Source: an uncultured Clostridia bacterium
GTDB lineage: Bacteria > Bacillota_I > Bacilli_A > RF39 > UBA660
DNA: 32,331 bases
Reading direction: 5' to 3'
Assembly: GCA_945871105.1 (NCBI GenBank)
Contig: CAMBUO010000013.1
Span: forward strand, 1-32,331
The notes below the pieces were generated by a model. That model did no database searches, had not been told where the DNA came from, and saw only the letters and a program-made list of their open reading frames with translations. The position numbers and the translations under genes are program-made. Positions 1 to 8,031 of this stretch are shown here, in pieces (positions within the stretch are counted from its first letter, which is position 1; every line of letters starts with the position of its first letter).

Positions 1-21
1 TTTATTAACTGTCTTAACCAT
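1..21 (-). CDS. Start of an unidentified gene leaving the left edge
   Basis: An ATG on the minus strand at 21 follows a GAGG ribosome site with a 7-base gap and stays open to the window edge (seven codons, MVKTVNK). Too little is present to name a product. It would be the next gene downstream of dnaE-pyk, with the G-homopolymer at 72-81 in its upstream region. It could equally be a chance ATG. Confidence 0.3.
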
Positions 22-40
22 GTTTTAACCTCGTAAAAGC

Positions 41-133
41 TTATTTGATATGGGTATAAAGGATATTACTACCCCCCCCCCATGTCAAATATGTGTCAAG
101 TAAATTTAAATTATTTTTCTTAATTTTTAACAT
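41..133 (-). CDS. Small ORF (30 aa) containing the G10 tract
   Basis: A 30-codon frame begins at an ATG with a very good ribosome site (AAAGGAG, 8-base gap), about 70 bases after the pyk stop. It reads MLKIKKNNLNLLDTYLTWGG and continues for ten more residues to a TAA. The 10-base G run is read as Trp-Gly-Gly-Gly, so the downstream frame depends on tract length: one G more gives an immediate TAG, one G fewer opens another short frame that stops at 25-27. No family is recognised. It may be a leader, a decayed gene start or a contingency-type ORF. The ribosome site is the main evidence. Confidence 0.35.
   Translation of the reverse strand: MLKIKKNNLNLLDTYLTWGGGSNILYTHIK
72..81. repeat. Homopolymer C10 (G10 on minus strand)
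   Basis: Ten consecutive C residues in a sequence that is otherwise overwhelmingly A/T. On the minus strand the tract lies inside a 30-codon ORF and also between a TTGACA (83-88) and a TAATAT (63-68) that are 14 bases apart. Confidence 0.9.
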
Positions 134-202
134 ACTTTTCACTCCTTTTACTTTTTTACAATATGATGTTATCATTTTTTTTAACTATTTTCAAGTTATT
201 TT

Positions 203-1615
203 TTATAGTTTTTCTATTTTCATGAAGTTAGTACTTTTATTATCAAGTGGGAATCCTCCGGTTAAAATAACTATATCATTTTCTTGACTAGGAATTACTT
301 TTTTATATTCTTTAATACTTTCCTTGATAATACTATCTGTATCGGTAAATTTATTAACTAAAATTGGTAATACTCCATAGTTTAGAGTTAAACTTCTTAA
401 AGTACTAATTTTTGGACTTAAACCAATAATAATACTTCTTGGTCGGAAATAACTTATTTTTCTCGCTGTATAACCACTCATAGTATTAGCAAGTATTCCT
501 TTAGCATTTAAAATTAAATCAGCATTGACAACAGAATAAGCTATCGTTGAAGTTACATCTTGACTTACTAATTTAAAAGTTTCATCTAAATTTTCTTTAT
601 ATGGAAAATCGTTTTCTGCTTCGGTTACAACTTTTTTAATGACTTCAATACAGTTAACTGGATCAACTCCAATAGTTGTTTCATCACATAAAACTAAAGC
701 ATCACATTTATCAAAGACAGCATTATAAATATCCGCTACTTCAGCTCTTGATGGATTATTTTCTAAAACCATACTTTTTAATAAATCAGTTGCTACTAAA
801 CTAATTTTTTGATACTTATTAGCTAAAGCAATAATTTGTTTTTGATGAAATGGTAATTTTTCTAAAGGTATTTCAATTCCTAAATCACCTCTTGCTACCA
901 TAACTCCATCGACTACTTTTAAGATTTCATCTAAGTTATTAAAAGCTCTTTCATTTTCAATCTTAGCAATAATATTCATATGTTCATTTTCATTTTCAAT
1001 TAACATATCAATTACTTCTAAAATATCTTGTTCATCTCTTACATAAGATAAAGCTAGAAAATCAACATCATTTTTAATAGCACACATGATATTTTCTTTA
1101 TCTTTTAAACTCATAAAAGGTAAATGATAATTACCATCTTGAATATGAATAGTTTGACCACTTTTAATAATTCCTTCTTTTTTTACTTTACAAATAAAGT
1201 TATCTTCATTTATTTTTATTACTTCTAATAAGACATTTCCATTAGATAATTTTATTTCTTCACCTATGGTTACTAAATTAGTTATTTTATCATAGTTAGT
1301 AGAAAATTGGGTATTGTTACAAACAACATGATAATTATAAATACGTATTTCTTTATCAAGTTTTAAGAAAACTTCTTCTTCCTTAAATTTATCTAAACGA
1401 ATACTAGGTCCATCTGTATCTAACATAATACCAACTATTTTATTTAGTTTCTTTTCTATTTTTCTTATTTTTTTAATTAAATCTTCCGTTTCTTCAATTG
1501 AAGCATGACTCATATTAATACGAAAGACATCTACTCCTCCATTAATCATTTGTTCAATTATTTCTAAATCATTTGATGCTGGTCCTAAACTAGCTACTAT
1601 CTTTGTTTTATTCAT
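203..1615 (-). CDS. pyk: Pyruvate kinase (divergent)
   Basis: Pyruvate kinase converts phosphoenolpyruvate and ADP to pyruvate and ATP, the last ATP-yielding step of glycolysis. The 470-residue length fits the bacterial enzyme. The N-terminus matches the family (KIVASLGPASND), with R32, N34 and S36 in RINMSH, the K218/E220 pair in AKIEN, and the signature VARGDLGIEIP with D244; T276 is kept in VATDLL. Several normally fixed positions differ: LDTKGPEIR reads LDTDGPSIR (Lys to Asp at 68), ATQMLESM reads ATDLLKSM, and SGETA reads CDETT. Fold and general function are clear, but kinetics or effector response may be unusual. An AAAGGAG site precedes the ATG, and the gene starts 10 bases after dnaE, so the two form an operon, as is common in Firmicutes. 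I see no convincing terminator after the stop. Confidence 0.9.
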   Translation of the reverse strand: MNKTKIVASLGPASNDLEIIEQMINGGVDVFRINMSHASIEETEDLIKKIRKIEKKLNKIVGIMLDTDGPSIRLDKFKEEEVFLKLDKEIRIYNYHVVCNNTQFSTNYDKITNLVTIGEEIKLSNGNVLLEVIKINEDNFICKVKKEGIIKSGQTIHIQDGNYHLPFMSLKDKENIMCAIKNDVDFLALSYVRDEQDILEVIDMLIENENEHMNIIAKIENERAFNNLDEILKVVDGVMVARGDLGIEIPLEKLPFHQKQIIALANKYQKISLVATDLLKSMVLENNPSRAEVADIYNAVFDKCDALVLCDETTIGVDPVNCIEVIKKVVTEAENDFPYKENLDETFKLVSQDVTSTIAYSVVNADLILNAKGILANTMSGYTARKISYFRPRSIIIGLSPKISTLRSLTLNYGVLPILVNKFTDTDSIIKESIKEYKKVIPSQENDIVILTGGFPLDNKSTNFMKIEKL

Positions 1616-1625
1616 TTTTTCTCCT

Positions 1626-4481
1626 TTAATTTAATTTTTCTAAGTTTTCAATAATTATTTGATAACTTCCATTTCTTTTTTCGATCTTACCATATACTTT
1701 AATTATATCACCTTTTTCTAAATTAGCATATTTTTTATATTCATTTGGAAACATCGTAAAATCAGCCATTGTTTCTTCATCACTTCCAGCAAAAAACATC
1801 ATTTTATCTCCTTTTTTAGTAGCAATTACTCTTATTCTCTCTACTAAAACTAATAAATTAACTTTCTTATTAAAATAATTACTAATATCGACTAAATTAA
1901 TAATATCTTGATATTTACTTTTATAACTTATAACAGGATGATTAGATATATAAAAACCATATAATTCTTTTTCTTTATTAGTTAAATAACTAATATCATA
2001 TTCATCTACTAGCATAATTTCTGGTTTTAAAACATAATTAGGATCTAAATCTTTACAAAGAGAAGCATAGTTTAATAAACTATCTAAATTATTCATTAAA
2101 GTATGACGATTATAATTAAAAGAATCCAAACAACCTGCTTCTATTAATAATTCTAAATTATTTTTAGTTAAATCATTATTTTTACTAAAGAAATCATAAA
2201 TATCTAAATATTTATTATCTCGATTATTAATTATCTTAGTACAAATTATTTTACTAATACCTTTAATAATATTAAAAGGACAAACAATATTATTATTTAA
2301 TACTTCATAAGAACAAGTACTAATATTAATATCTGGTTTTAAAATATTAACTTCATATTTTTTTATTTCATACATATATTCTTTAGTTTTAATATTATCC
2401 GAAATAACACTATTTAATAAAGAAACATAAAAGTATTTTGGATAATGAACTTTTAAATAAGCCATTTTATAAGCTACCATTGTATAAGCTATACTATGAC
2501 TTTTATTAAATCCATAAGAAGCAAATTGTAAAATTAAATCATATATTTTTATAGCTAATTCGTTTGTATAACCTTTATTAAGAGCTCCTGTTATAAATTT
2601 TTCTTTTAAACTAGTTAAGATATCTTTTTTCTTCTTAGAAATAGCTCTTCTTAAAATATCGGCTTCTCCTAAGGTAAATCCAGCCATAGTTCTTACTATT
2701 TGCATGGTTTGTTCTTGATAAATAATAATACCATAAGTTGGTTTTAAAATACTTTCTAAACTAGGATGAAAATAATTAATTGGTTCTAAACCTTCTTTTC
2801 TTTTAATAAAACTTGGAATAGATGCTGCTGATGCTGGTCTAAATAAAGCAATAGCAGCAGCAATTTCTTCAAAATTATTGGGTTTTAATTGTTTTAAAAA
2901 TTGTTTCATACCACTACTTTCAAATTGAAAAATACCATTAGTTGATGCCGTTTGAAATACTTCAATGGTCTTTTTATCATCAAGAGGAATATTTTTAAAA
3001 TCAATTTTCATGTTTTCTTGTTTATAAACATTATCCAGGATTTCCATAATAGTTGTTAAGTTTTTTATACCTAGAAAATCCATTTTTAAAAGACCTAAAT
3101 CTTCTAAATAACTAGCTTCATAAGAACATATATATTGCTTGGTACCCTCGTCATATGTTAAAGGAACAACTTCATCTAAGGGATCTTTACTAATAATAAT
3201 TCCTGCTGCATGAATAGAAGTATGTCTTTTAACACCTTCGACTTTAATCGAAACTTCCATTAGTTTTTTTAAACGATTATCTGTTCTAATAAAAGCTTGG
3301 AGTTTTTTATCTGATTCATATATTTCTTTTAAACTTTCTTTTCTTGATCCTATCATTTTTGTTATTTGCTCAACTTCTTCTAAAGGAATATTCATAACTC
3401 GACCAATATCTCTAATACAAAGTTTGGCTTTCATCTCTTGAAAAGTTACAATATTAGCAACATGTTTATCTCCATATCTTTTATTAACATATTCAATTAC
3501 TTGATCTCTATAAATATCTGGAAAATCAGTATCAATATCTGGCATAGTAACCCGTTCAGGATTTAAAAATCTTTCAAATAATAAATCATATTTTAAAGGA
3601 TCAATATCGGTTATTCCTAAAGAATAACTAACTAAAGATCCAGCTGCTGATCCTCTACCAGGTCCTACTAAAATATTATTCGTTTTTGCATAGCGAATAT
3701 AATCATAAACAATTAAAAAATAATCCGTAAAACCCATTTTAATAATAACATCAAGTTCATATTTTAAACGATTTAAATATTTAGAATCTTCTCTACCATC
3801 TAATCTTTTTAATAATCCTTTATAACTTAAATTAGTTAAATAACTAACTGAATCAATTTCTTGATTAAAAATAGGTAAATTAAGTTTAAACTCCGGTAAT
3901 TCTAAATGACACATATTACTTAATTTCAAAGTATTCATAGTTAAATTACTATTACTAACTTCTTTATAATAACAACCTATTTTATTTTGATAATCATTAA
4001 TAACTGTTAAATTATCTCTTAATAATTCTAAATATTTTAAAGTTTCATAATCATTTTCTTCTTTATATAATAAAGGATTTAAATAAATACCATTTTCTTT
4101 AGTATTATCATTAGGATAAAAAATAGTATCATAAATTAAATCTATTTCTTTTAAAGGAAGACAAATTAAATTATCTTTATATTTAAAAAAGTCATCATTA
4201 GTTAATTCTCTTTCACTTTGTAAAGTAACTAATTTTAATAAATTTTGATATCCTTGATAATTCTTAGCATATAAAATTCTATCTTCTAAATCTAATCCTA
4301 CTAGAGGATTAATATTATTATCTTGACACTTCTTAATAAATTCCATAGCTCCAAATAAATTATTATCAGTAATACTAATACTTTTTAAATTATTATCTAT
4401 AGCTATTTTTATTAAATCATCAACACTAAGTAAACTTGATAAAAAAGAATAAGTTGTTTTATTATAAAGTGGTATATACAT
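1626..4481 (-). CDS. dnaE: DNA polymerase III alpha subunit, DnaE type
   Basis: C-family replicative polymerase. In Firmicutes DnaE usually extends primers alongside PolC. The 951-residue protein is shorter than E. coli DnaE (about 1160). Order: PHP-like domain (1 to about 200), palm and fingers with GPGRGSAAGSLVSYSLGITD (about 273-292), the catalytic aspartates in PDIDTDFPD (D315 and D317), a helix-hairpin-helix region, and a C-terminal OB fold (about 870-950). The PHP domain has lost its metal site: the usual His-x-His near the N-terminus reads PLYNKTTYSFL, so no PHP proofreading is expected. AGGAGG precedes the ATG and a good promoter lies just upstream; pyk follows in the same operon. Confidence 0.96.
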   Translation of the reverse strand: MYIPLYNKTTYSFLSSLLSVDDLIKIAIDNNLKSISITDNNLFGAMEFIKKCQDNNINPLVGLDLEDRILYAKNYQGYQNLLKLVTLQSERELTNDDFFKYKDNLICLPLKEIDLIYDTIFYPNDNTKENGIYLNPLLYKEENDYETLKYLELLRDNLTVINDYQNKIGCYYKEVSNSNLTMNTLKLSNMCHLELPEFKLNLPIFNQEIDSVSYLTNLSYKGLLKRLDGREDSKYLNRLKYELDVIIKMGFTDYFLIVYDYIRYAKTNNILVGPGRGSAAGSLVSYSLGITDIDPLKYDLLFERFLNPERVTMPDIDTDFPDIYRDQVIEYVNKRYGDKHVANIVTFQEMKAKLCIRDIGRVMNIPLEEVEQITKMIGSRKESLKEIYESDKKLQAFIRTDNRLKKLMEVSIKVEGVKRHTSIHAAGIIISKDPLDEVVPLTYDEGTKQYICSYEASYLEDLGLLKMDFLGIKNLTTIMEILDNVYKQENMKIDFKNIPLDDKKTIEVFQTASTNGIFQFESSGMKQFLKQLKPNNFEEIAAAIALFRPASAASIPSFIKRKEGLEPINYFHPSLESILKPTYGIIIYQEQTMQIVRTMAGFTLGEADILRRAISKKKKDILTSLKEKFITGALNKGYTNELAIKIYDLILQFASYGFNKSHSIAYTMVAYKMAYLKVHYPKYFYVSLLNSVISDNIKTKEYMYEIKKYEVNILKPDINISTCSYEVLNNNIVCPFNIIKGISKIICTKIINNRDNKYLDIYDFFSKNNDLTKNNLELLIEAGCLDSFNYNRHTLMNNLDSLLNYASLCKDLDPNYVLKPEIMLVDEYDISYLTNKEKELYGFYISNHPVISYKSKYQDIINLVDISNYFNKKVNLLVLVERIRVIATKKGDKMMFFAGSDEETMADFTMFPNEYKKYANLEKGDIIKVYGKIEKRNGSYQIIIENLEKLN

Positions 4482-4511
4482 AAACCCTCCTATAGTTTCT
4501 AAATCAACTTA

Positions 4512-4540
4512 ATTATAGCAAAAGAAAAATTATTTGTATA
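4512..4540 (-). promoter_or_regulatory. Promoter of dnaE-pyk
   Basis: On the minus strand TATACA (4535-4540) and TATAAT (4512-4517) are separated by 17 bases, about 30 bases upstream of the dnaE start. The -10 is perfect and the -35 matches 4 of 6. Confidence 0.6.
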
Positions 4541-4711
4541 GAAAAAAAACAAAAAACTGACTCTTTTAACCTAGTTTCAAAAAAACATTTCTTTGTTTAA
4601 GAAATATTTTTATAATAAAGTTAATTTATTAGATCTTTGATATAAATATTTCTTTCAATATTAATTAAGAACTTAGGTATTTGATAAACTATAGTGAATA
4701 TTTTTATTAAT

Positions 4712-4746
4712 AAAAGAAATTAGTCAAGTTGACTAACTTCTTTTTT
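4712..4746. terminator. Bidirectional hairpin terminator after the tiny membrane genes
   Basis: A near-perfect inverted repeat (4716-4740, GAAATTAGTC pairing with GACTAACTTC, one mismatch, 5-base loop) is flanked by six T on the plus strand and by TTTTA on the minus strand. It begins 9 bases after the stop of the 42-residue gene. The rest of 4541-4711 shows no gene. Confidence 0.7.
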
Positions 4747-4748
4747 AA

Positions 4749-4877
4749 TTAGTATCCTCTACATCTACTTCCTAGTATAATAGCAAGTAAAATATATAAA
4801 ACAACGATTATTAAAAATCCATTATCACTTCTATGGCAGCAAGAAGTAACAGTTTCTGTATTATTTTGACAATTCAT
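4749..4877 (-). CDS. Tiny single-helix membrane protein (YjcZ-like), 42 aa
   Basis: Translation starts MNCQNNTETVTSCCHRSDNG, continues with one hydrophobic helix (FLIIVVLYILLAIILG, about residues 21-36) and ends SRCRGY. A polar, Cys-containing N-terminus followed by a single short helix and an I-I-L-G end is typical of the tiny Bacillales proteins of the YjcZ/SscA type, several of which are tied to spores. The function of these proteins is mostly unknown. The ribosome site is GGGGGT, 5-6 bases before the ATG. It lies 17 bases after a second tiny gene with the same C-terminal I-I-L-G pattern, suggesting a duplicated pair, and is followed by a hairpin terminator. Family assignment rests on pattern only. 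Confidence 0.7.
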   Translation of the reverse strand: MNCQNNTETVTSCCHRSDNGFLIIVVLYILLAIILGSRCRGY

Positions 4878-4894
4878 AATTTACCCCCTTCTAA

Positions 4895-4978
4895 TTATAT
4901 ATAATTACCTAGTATGATTACTAGTAAAATGAAAAGAACTAATACAATAGCATAAGATGATGTATAGTTATTACACAT
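4895..4978 (-). CDS. Tiny single-helix membrane protein (YjcZ-like), 27 aa
   Basis: Only 27 residues: a short polar start (MCNNYTSS) and one helix (YAIVLVLFILLVIILG, residues 9-24) ending NYI. An excellent AAAGGAGG site lies 8 bases before the ATG, which argues for real translation. The helix ends in the same VIILG/AIILG motif as the next gene, with which it probably forms a two-gene unit. It is divergent from the PrsA-like gene. Resembles the tiny transmembrane proteins of sporulating Bacilli; role unknown. Confidence 0.65.
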   Translation of the reverse strand: MCNNYTSSYAIVLVLFILLVIILGNYI

Positions 4979-5112
4979 AATTTATTCCTCCTTTTTTATA
5001 TATTCACATTATTTTATGGTCTTTTTTTATTTATGTGAGGGCAAAAATAAGAAATTACTTAAAATAATATTAATAATAAATATAAATTAAATAGTTTTTA
5101 TGTAAAAACAAT

Positions 5113-5140
5113 TGTTTTTTTTTTTATCTTTTGTTATGAT
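5113..5140 (+). promoter_or_regulatory. Promoter of the PrsA-like gene
   Basis: TTGTTT (5113-5118) and TATGAT (5135-5140) are 16 bases apart; a TG one base before the -10 makes it an extended -10 site. AAAGGAGG (5154-5161) follows 5 bases before the ATG. Confidence 0.65.
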
Positions 5141-5166
5141 ATTAATGTTAATTAAAGGAGGATTTA

Positions 5167-6153
5167 ATGAAAAAAACATTAATAGTTTTAGGGACAGTTT
5201 TATTAGTATTTGGATCCCTTGGATGTGAAAAGAAAACAGAACTTAAAGGTGGTGAAGATGAATTAGTTACTTTTAAAGATAGTAAACTTAATATATCAAC
5301 TAATGATTTATATGAAAAATTAAAAGATAAATATGGTATTAACTTTTTAATTGATATGATTGATACAAATATTTTAAATAAAGAATATGAAGATAGTGAT
5401 AGTATTAATGATTATGTTAATATTCAAGTTAATTCTTTAAGAAATTATTATAAGACTGAAACAGAGTTTTTAGAATATATTAATAATTATGGTTATAAAA
5501 ATGTTGATGAATTAAAAGAATATTTTAAATTAAATTATAAAAGAAATCTTGTTGTTAAAGATTATTTAAAAACTTTAATAAGTGATGATGATATTACTAA
5601 TTATTATAATGATAAAATAACTGGTGATATTGAAGCTAAACATATTTTAGTTGAAGTTAAAACAACTGATTCTATGACTGAAGATGAAAAAAGAACTACC
5701 AAAGAAGATGCTTTAAAGAAAGCTAAAGAAGCTATTACTAAATTAAATGAAGGTAAAACTTTTGAGGAAGTTAGTAAAGAATATTCTGATGATGATGCTA
5801 CTAAAAATAATGGTGGAAGTATGGGATTTGTTAATACTCTTGATTTAGATGATGTAACTCGTCAAGAATTAACTAAACTTGAAGTTGGTAAATATTCAAG
5901 TGAACCACTTGAAACTGAATATGGTTATGAAATATTTTTAAAAGTATCTGTTAAAGATAAACCTAAATTAGAAGAAGTTAAAACTCATATTATTGAAACT
6001 TTAACTGATGAGAAATTAACTAAAGATAGTAAACTTCAATATAAAGCTATGGAATATATTCGTGATAAATACGAATTTAGTATTAAAGACGAAGACTTAG
6101 AAATTTACTACGAAAATACAATGAATAACTTATTAAATAGCAAAGAATCTTAA
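5167..6153 (+). CDS. prsA: PrsA-like foldase lipoprotein (parvulin-type peptidyl-prolyl isomerase)
   Basis: Extracytoplasmic chaperone/isomerase that helps exported proteins fold at the outer face of the membrane. A Lys-rich start and hydrophobic stretch lead to a lipobox-like SLGC, with C20 as the lipidated residue. An N-terminal chaperone region (about 30-145) is followed by a parvulin/PPIC domain (about 150-262) with recognisable EAKHILVEV, FEEVSKEYSDDDATKNNGG, GSMGFV and EYGYEIFLKV. The helical C-terminus (about 263-328) is typical of PrsA. The 328-residue length is slightly above Bacillus PrsA (about 290). Monocistronic: its own promoter, and a terminator that overlaps the stop codon. 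The -2 Leu and -3 Ser of the lipobox are a little unusual but fit the broad rule. Confidence 0.88.
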   Translation: MKKTLIVLGTVLLVFGSLGCEKKTELKGGEDELVTFKDSKLNISTNDLYEKLKDKYGINFLIDMIDTNILNKEYEDSDSINDYVNIQVNSLRNYYKTETEFLEYINNYGYKNVDELKEYFKLNYKRNLVVKDYLKTLISDDDITNYYNDKITGDIEAKHILVEVKTTDSMTEDEKRTTKEDALKKAKEAITKLNEGKTFEEVSKEYSDDDATKNNGGSMGFVNTLDLDDVTRQELTKLEVGKYSSEPLETEYGYEIFLKVSVKDKPKLEEVKTHIIETLTDEKLTKDSKLQYKAMEYIRDKYEFSIKDEDLEIYYENTMNNLLNSKES

Positions 6154-6167
6154 TTGATTCTTTTTTT
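6142..6167 (+). terminator. Intrinsic terminator of the PrsA-like gene
   Basis: AAAGAATC (6142-6149) pairs with GATTCTTT (6156-6163) across a 6-base loop and runs into T's. The stop codon lies within the loop. Confidence 0.85.
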
Positions 6168-6250
6168 ATCTATAAATTAATATTATAGATATATTAAATA
6201 AACATGAAAGATGAATTGCTAATTATATACTTATCAATAAAAAATTAAAA

Positions 6251-6271
6251 TAAGCCGAATTTAAGCCGAAT
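6251..6271. repeat. Short tandem repeat, 11-base period
   Basis: TAAGCCGAAT occurs at 6251-6260 and again at 6262-6271, immediately outside the left direct repeat of the AbiE island. The C/G content stands out in this AT-rich stretch. Confidence 0.7.
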
Positions 6272-6274
6272 ACT

Positions 6275-6314
6275 AAAAAAAGACTGAATAGAATTTATTC
6301 CTTTCTACTCAGCT
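6275..6314. repeat. 40-bp direct repeat, left copy (terminator copy)
   Basis: Identical over 40 bases to 8311-8350 and in the same orientation. Read on the minus strand it forms an intrinsic terminator: CTGAGTAGAA pairs with TTCTATTCAG (one G-T pair, 9-base loop), followed by T7. It lies 127 bases downstream of the AbiE toxin gene. Confidence 0.92.
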
Positions 6315-6420
6315 TCTAAAAATTTTAAAATCATAGAACAAAACTGCTTTAAATCATCATTTCAAATAAAATATTTTTTCAAATAGTGTTATTAATTCCT
6401 TATTAGCTTGATTCAAAAGA
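6305..6420 (-). pseudogene. Gene remnant downstream of the AbiE toxin
   Basis: On the minus strand two short frames, NQANKELITLFEKIFYLK-stop then DDLKQFCSMILKFLEAE-stop, read like one protein C-terminus broken by a small frameshift. The last codons use the direct-repeat sequence. No start codon or ribosome site is visible. It may be the decayed end of a gene carried by the island; family unknown. Confidence 0.25.
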
Positions 6421-6441
6421 ATATAAAGAATTAAAGCACAT

Positions 6442-7293
6442 TTATATTCCAACTGGTAAAACAATTTCACTAATTACTTTAATTGCATTTATTGTATCAA
6501 CAAACTCTATATTTTTTGCATAATCATAGTTGCTTTTATAACTATTCCATAGTGATTTTAATCTTGAATCATCACTAATTAATTCTATATATTTACTAGC
6601 ATCATCTATATAATCTAATGTTTCACGATTTTTAGCAGTATTTATAATTGCTTTTCTTAAAGTATCTTTATTAATATCATCCCACTTTAAATTAACAAAC
6701 ATATATAAATCGTAATAATCTTTCATTCTAGTATTATCAATATTTCTACTAATTATTGATTCAAACTTTTCTGCTAGTATGGTTTCATAATTATAAGTTA
6801 TAATATTAATGATTTCATTATCAAATAAGGTATTATATTTAAACTCAACTTCTTTATAAGTAATAACATCTCCGGTAGTTATATCAATCATTAAATTAGT
6901 TTTCAAACCATCAAATTCTGCTTTTAAATTGACATTAAAACCTGAGTATAATTCTTCTTCTCTAATATCTTTAATATTTTCTATTTCAAGTTTGATATTA
7001 TCATCTATTTCCATACTAATAATATCATTAATAACTTTAGTAATAGTTTCTCTATCTAGTGGTAGTCCTTTTATAGTAGTATCTAAATCCATAGTACTTC
7101 TTAAATTAACTCCAAAGATAGATGATAATAAGAATCCACCTTTAATTATAAATTTATCTTTATACCTAGACTTTGATATTCTTTTTAATAAAGCTTCAAA
7201 CATAAAGTTTTGAATTAAATATTTATTAGGTATATTCGTTTTATTAGATAAATTAGATGCTTTTTCTTTTAAACTATCTCTATTTTTAATCAT
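6442..7293 (-). CDS. abiEii: AbiEii-family nucleotidyltransferase toxin
   Basis: Toxin half of an AbiE system: a nucleotidyltransferase-fold protein that in studied cases blocks growth or phage production and may modify tRNA. The 283-residue protein has the family hallmark near its N-terminus, FIIKGGFLLSSIFG (about 44-57), then LRSTMDLDTTIKG, whose D-L-D is the metal-binding NTase motif. A C-terminal helical region contains NYETILAEKFESIISRN and RMKDYYDLYMF, also typical. Its ATG overlaps the antitoxin stop by 4 bases (ATGA), so translation is coupled. It sits in an island bounded by 40-bp direct repeats. All key motifs are intact, so it is probably functional. Confidence 0.9.
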   Translation of the reverse strand: MIKNRDSLKEKASNLSNKTNIPNKYLIQNFMFEALLKRISKSRYKDKFIIKGGFLLSSIFGVNLRSTMDLDTTIKGLPLDRETITKVINDIISMEIDDNIKLEIENIKDIREEELYSGFNVNLKAEFDGLKTNLMIDITTGDVITYKEVEFKYNTLFDNEIINIITYNYETILAEKFESIISRNIDNTRMKDYYDLYMFVNLKWDDINKDTLRKAIINTAKNRETLDYIDDASKYIELISDDSRLKSLWNSYKSNYDYAKNIEFVDTINAIKVISEIVLPVGI

Positions 7294-7883
7294 TTAAGCA
7301 CCTCAAAAGTATCTCTTACTTTATTATATATATTCATCTTTTTAGCATATTCGTATAGTTTTAAAGTATTTTTCTTTCTACTATAAAAGTACTCTCTAAT
7401 AGCTTTATTAAAAATTTCTACATCCATTTTCTTTTTATTTTTAATAATGTCACAAATAGTTTTATCTAAATCGTAAACTCTAATAATATTACCAGAATCT
7501 AATTTATAGTTAATTACCCCTAAATCTAATAATTCTTTTTTGGTATAAAATAAATTAACATTATTATCTTTTTGAAGTGTTCCATTATATCCATTATTAA
7601 TGGTTATATCATATTTAATTGGAATTCTATTTGAAAAACCATATAAATAAAGTGCTGTTGTGTTAGAATAAATAGCATTTTTACTTTTACTTTGTAAAAC
7701 TACAAATTCATCAACCAATACATTTTTCTTAGCATAAACTCCTCGACTTATTCTTTCTATTTTACCTTCTTTTACAAGTTTGGTAAGATAAGTTCTCGGA
7801 ATATTATTATTAACAACATCTTTTGTATTTAAATATCCATTTTTAAATAAATTTAAAATTTTATTTTCATATCCCATAACCAT
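7290..7883 (-). CDS. abiEi: AbiEi-family antitoxin and autorepressor
   Basis: Antitoxin half of the AbiE module. The N-terminal winged-helix part (about 1-60; LNTKDVVNNNIPRTYLTKLV, then GKIERISRGVYAKK) is the conserved AbiEi DNA-binding domain; the rest (about 60-197) is the antitoxin region. In studied systems AbiEi represses its own operon by binding inverted repeats in the promoter, and two matched inverted repeats are present upstream (7893-7920 and 8004-8031). Two ATGs are possible: 7883, only a few bases from the AAAGGA site, and 7877, with better spacing, giving 195 residues. The toxin gene follows with a 4-base overlap. Confidence 0.88.
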   Translation of the reverse strand: MVMGYENKILNLFKNGYLNTKDVVNNNIPRTYLTKLVKEGKIERISRGVYAKKNVLVDEFVVLQSKSKNAIYSNTTALYLYGFSNRIPIKYDITINNGYNGTLQKDNNVNLFYTKKELLDLGVINYKLDSGNIIRVYDLDKTICDIIKNKKKMDVEIFNKAIREYFYSRKKNTLKLYEYAKKMNIYNKVRDTFEVLK

Positions 7884-7892
7884 TTTCCTTTC

Positions 7893-7930
7893 ACGATTAA
7901 ATTATACCATATTTAATCGTATTTGAAAAT
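7893..7930 (-). promoter_or_regulatory. abiE promoter with operator 1
   Basis: A perfect 9-bp inverted repeat, ACGATTAAA (7893-7901) and TTTAATCGT (7912-7920), encloses a perfect TATAAT on the minus strand (7901-7906), just upstream of the ribosome site. A weak TTTTCA lies about 17 bases further up. The geometry is that of an autorepressor site over the promoter. Confidence 0.75.
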
Positions 7931-8003
7931 ATTTTTAACATATTTTCTTTTGCAAGAAAAAAATATCTACTATTCCTCGTATTTTTTTTAATTCAAAACA
8001 AAA

Positions 8004-8031
8004 ACGATTAAGTCATTAATGAGTTAATCGT
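8004..8031. promoter_or_regulatory. Second abiE operator copy
   Basis: ACGATTAA (8004-8011) and TTAATCGT (8024-8031) repeat the half-sites of the promoter operator with a 12-base spacer, about 110 bases upstream. Two inverted-repeat sites are what AbiEi is known to use for cooperative repression. Confidence 0.65.

Noticed and set aside
93-287. 64-residue plus-strand ORF at the left edge
   Set aside because: It overlaps the pyk 3' end and a minus-strand ORF with a better ribosome site; its Phe/Leu-rich product is what AT-rich antisense sequence gives.
6929-7213. 94-residue plus-strand ORF opposite abiEii
   Set aside because: It is the antisense shadow of an intact, family-typical toxin gene and has no ribosome site.
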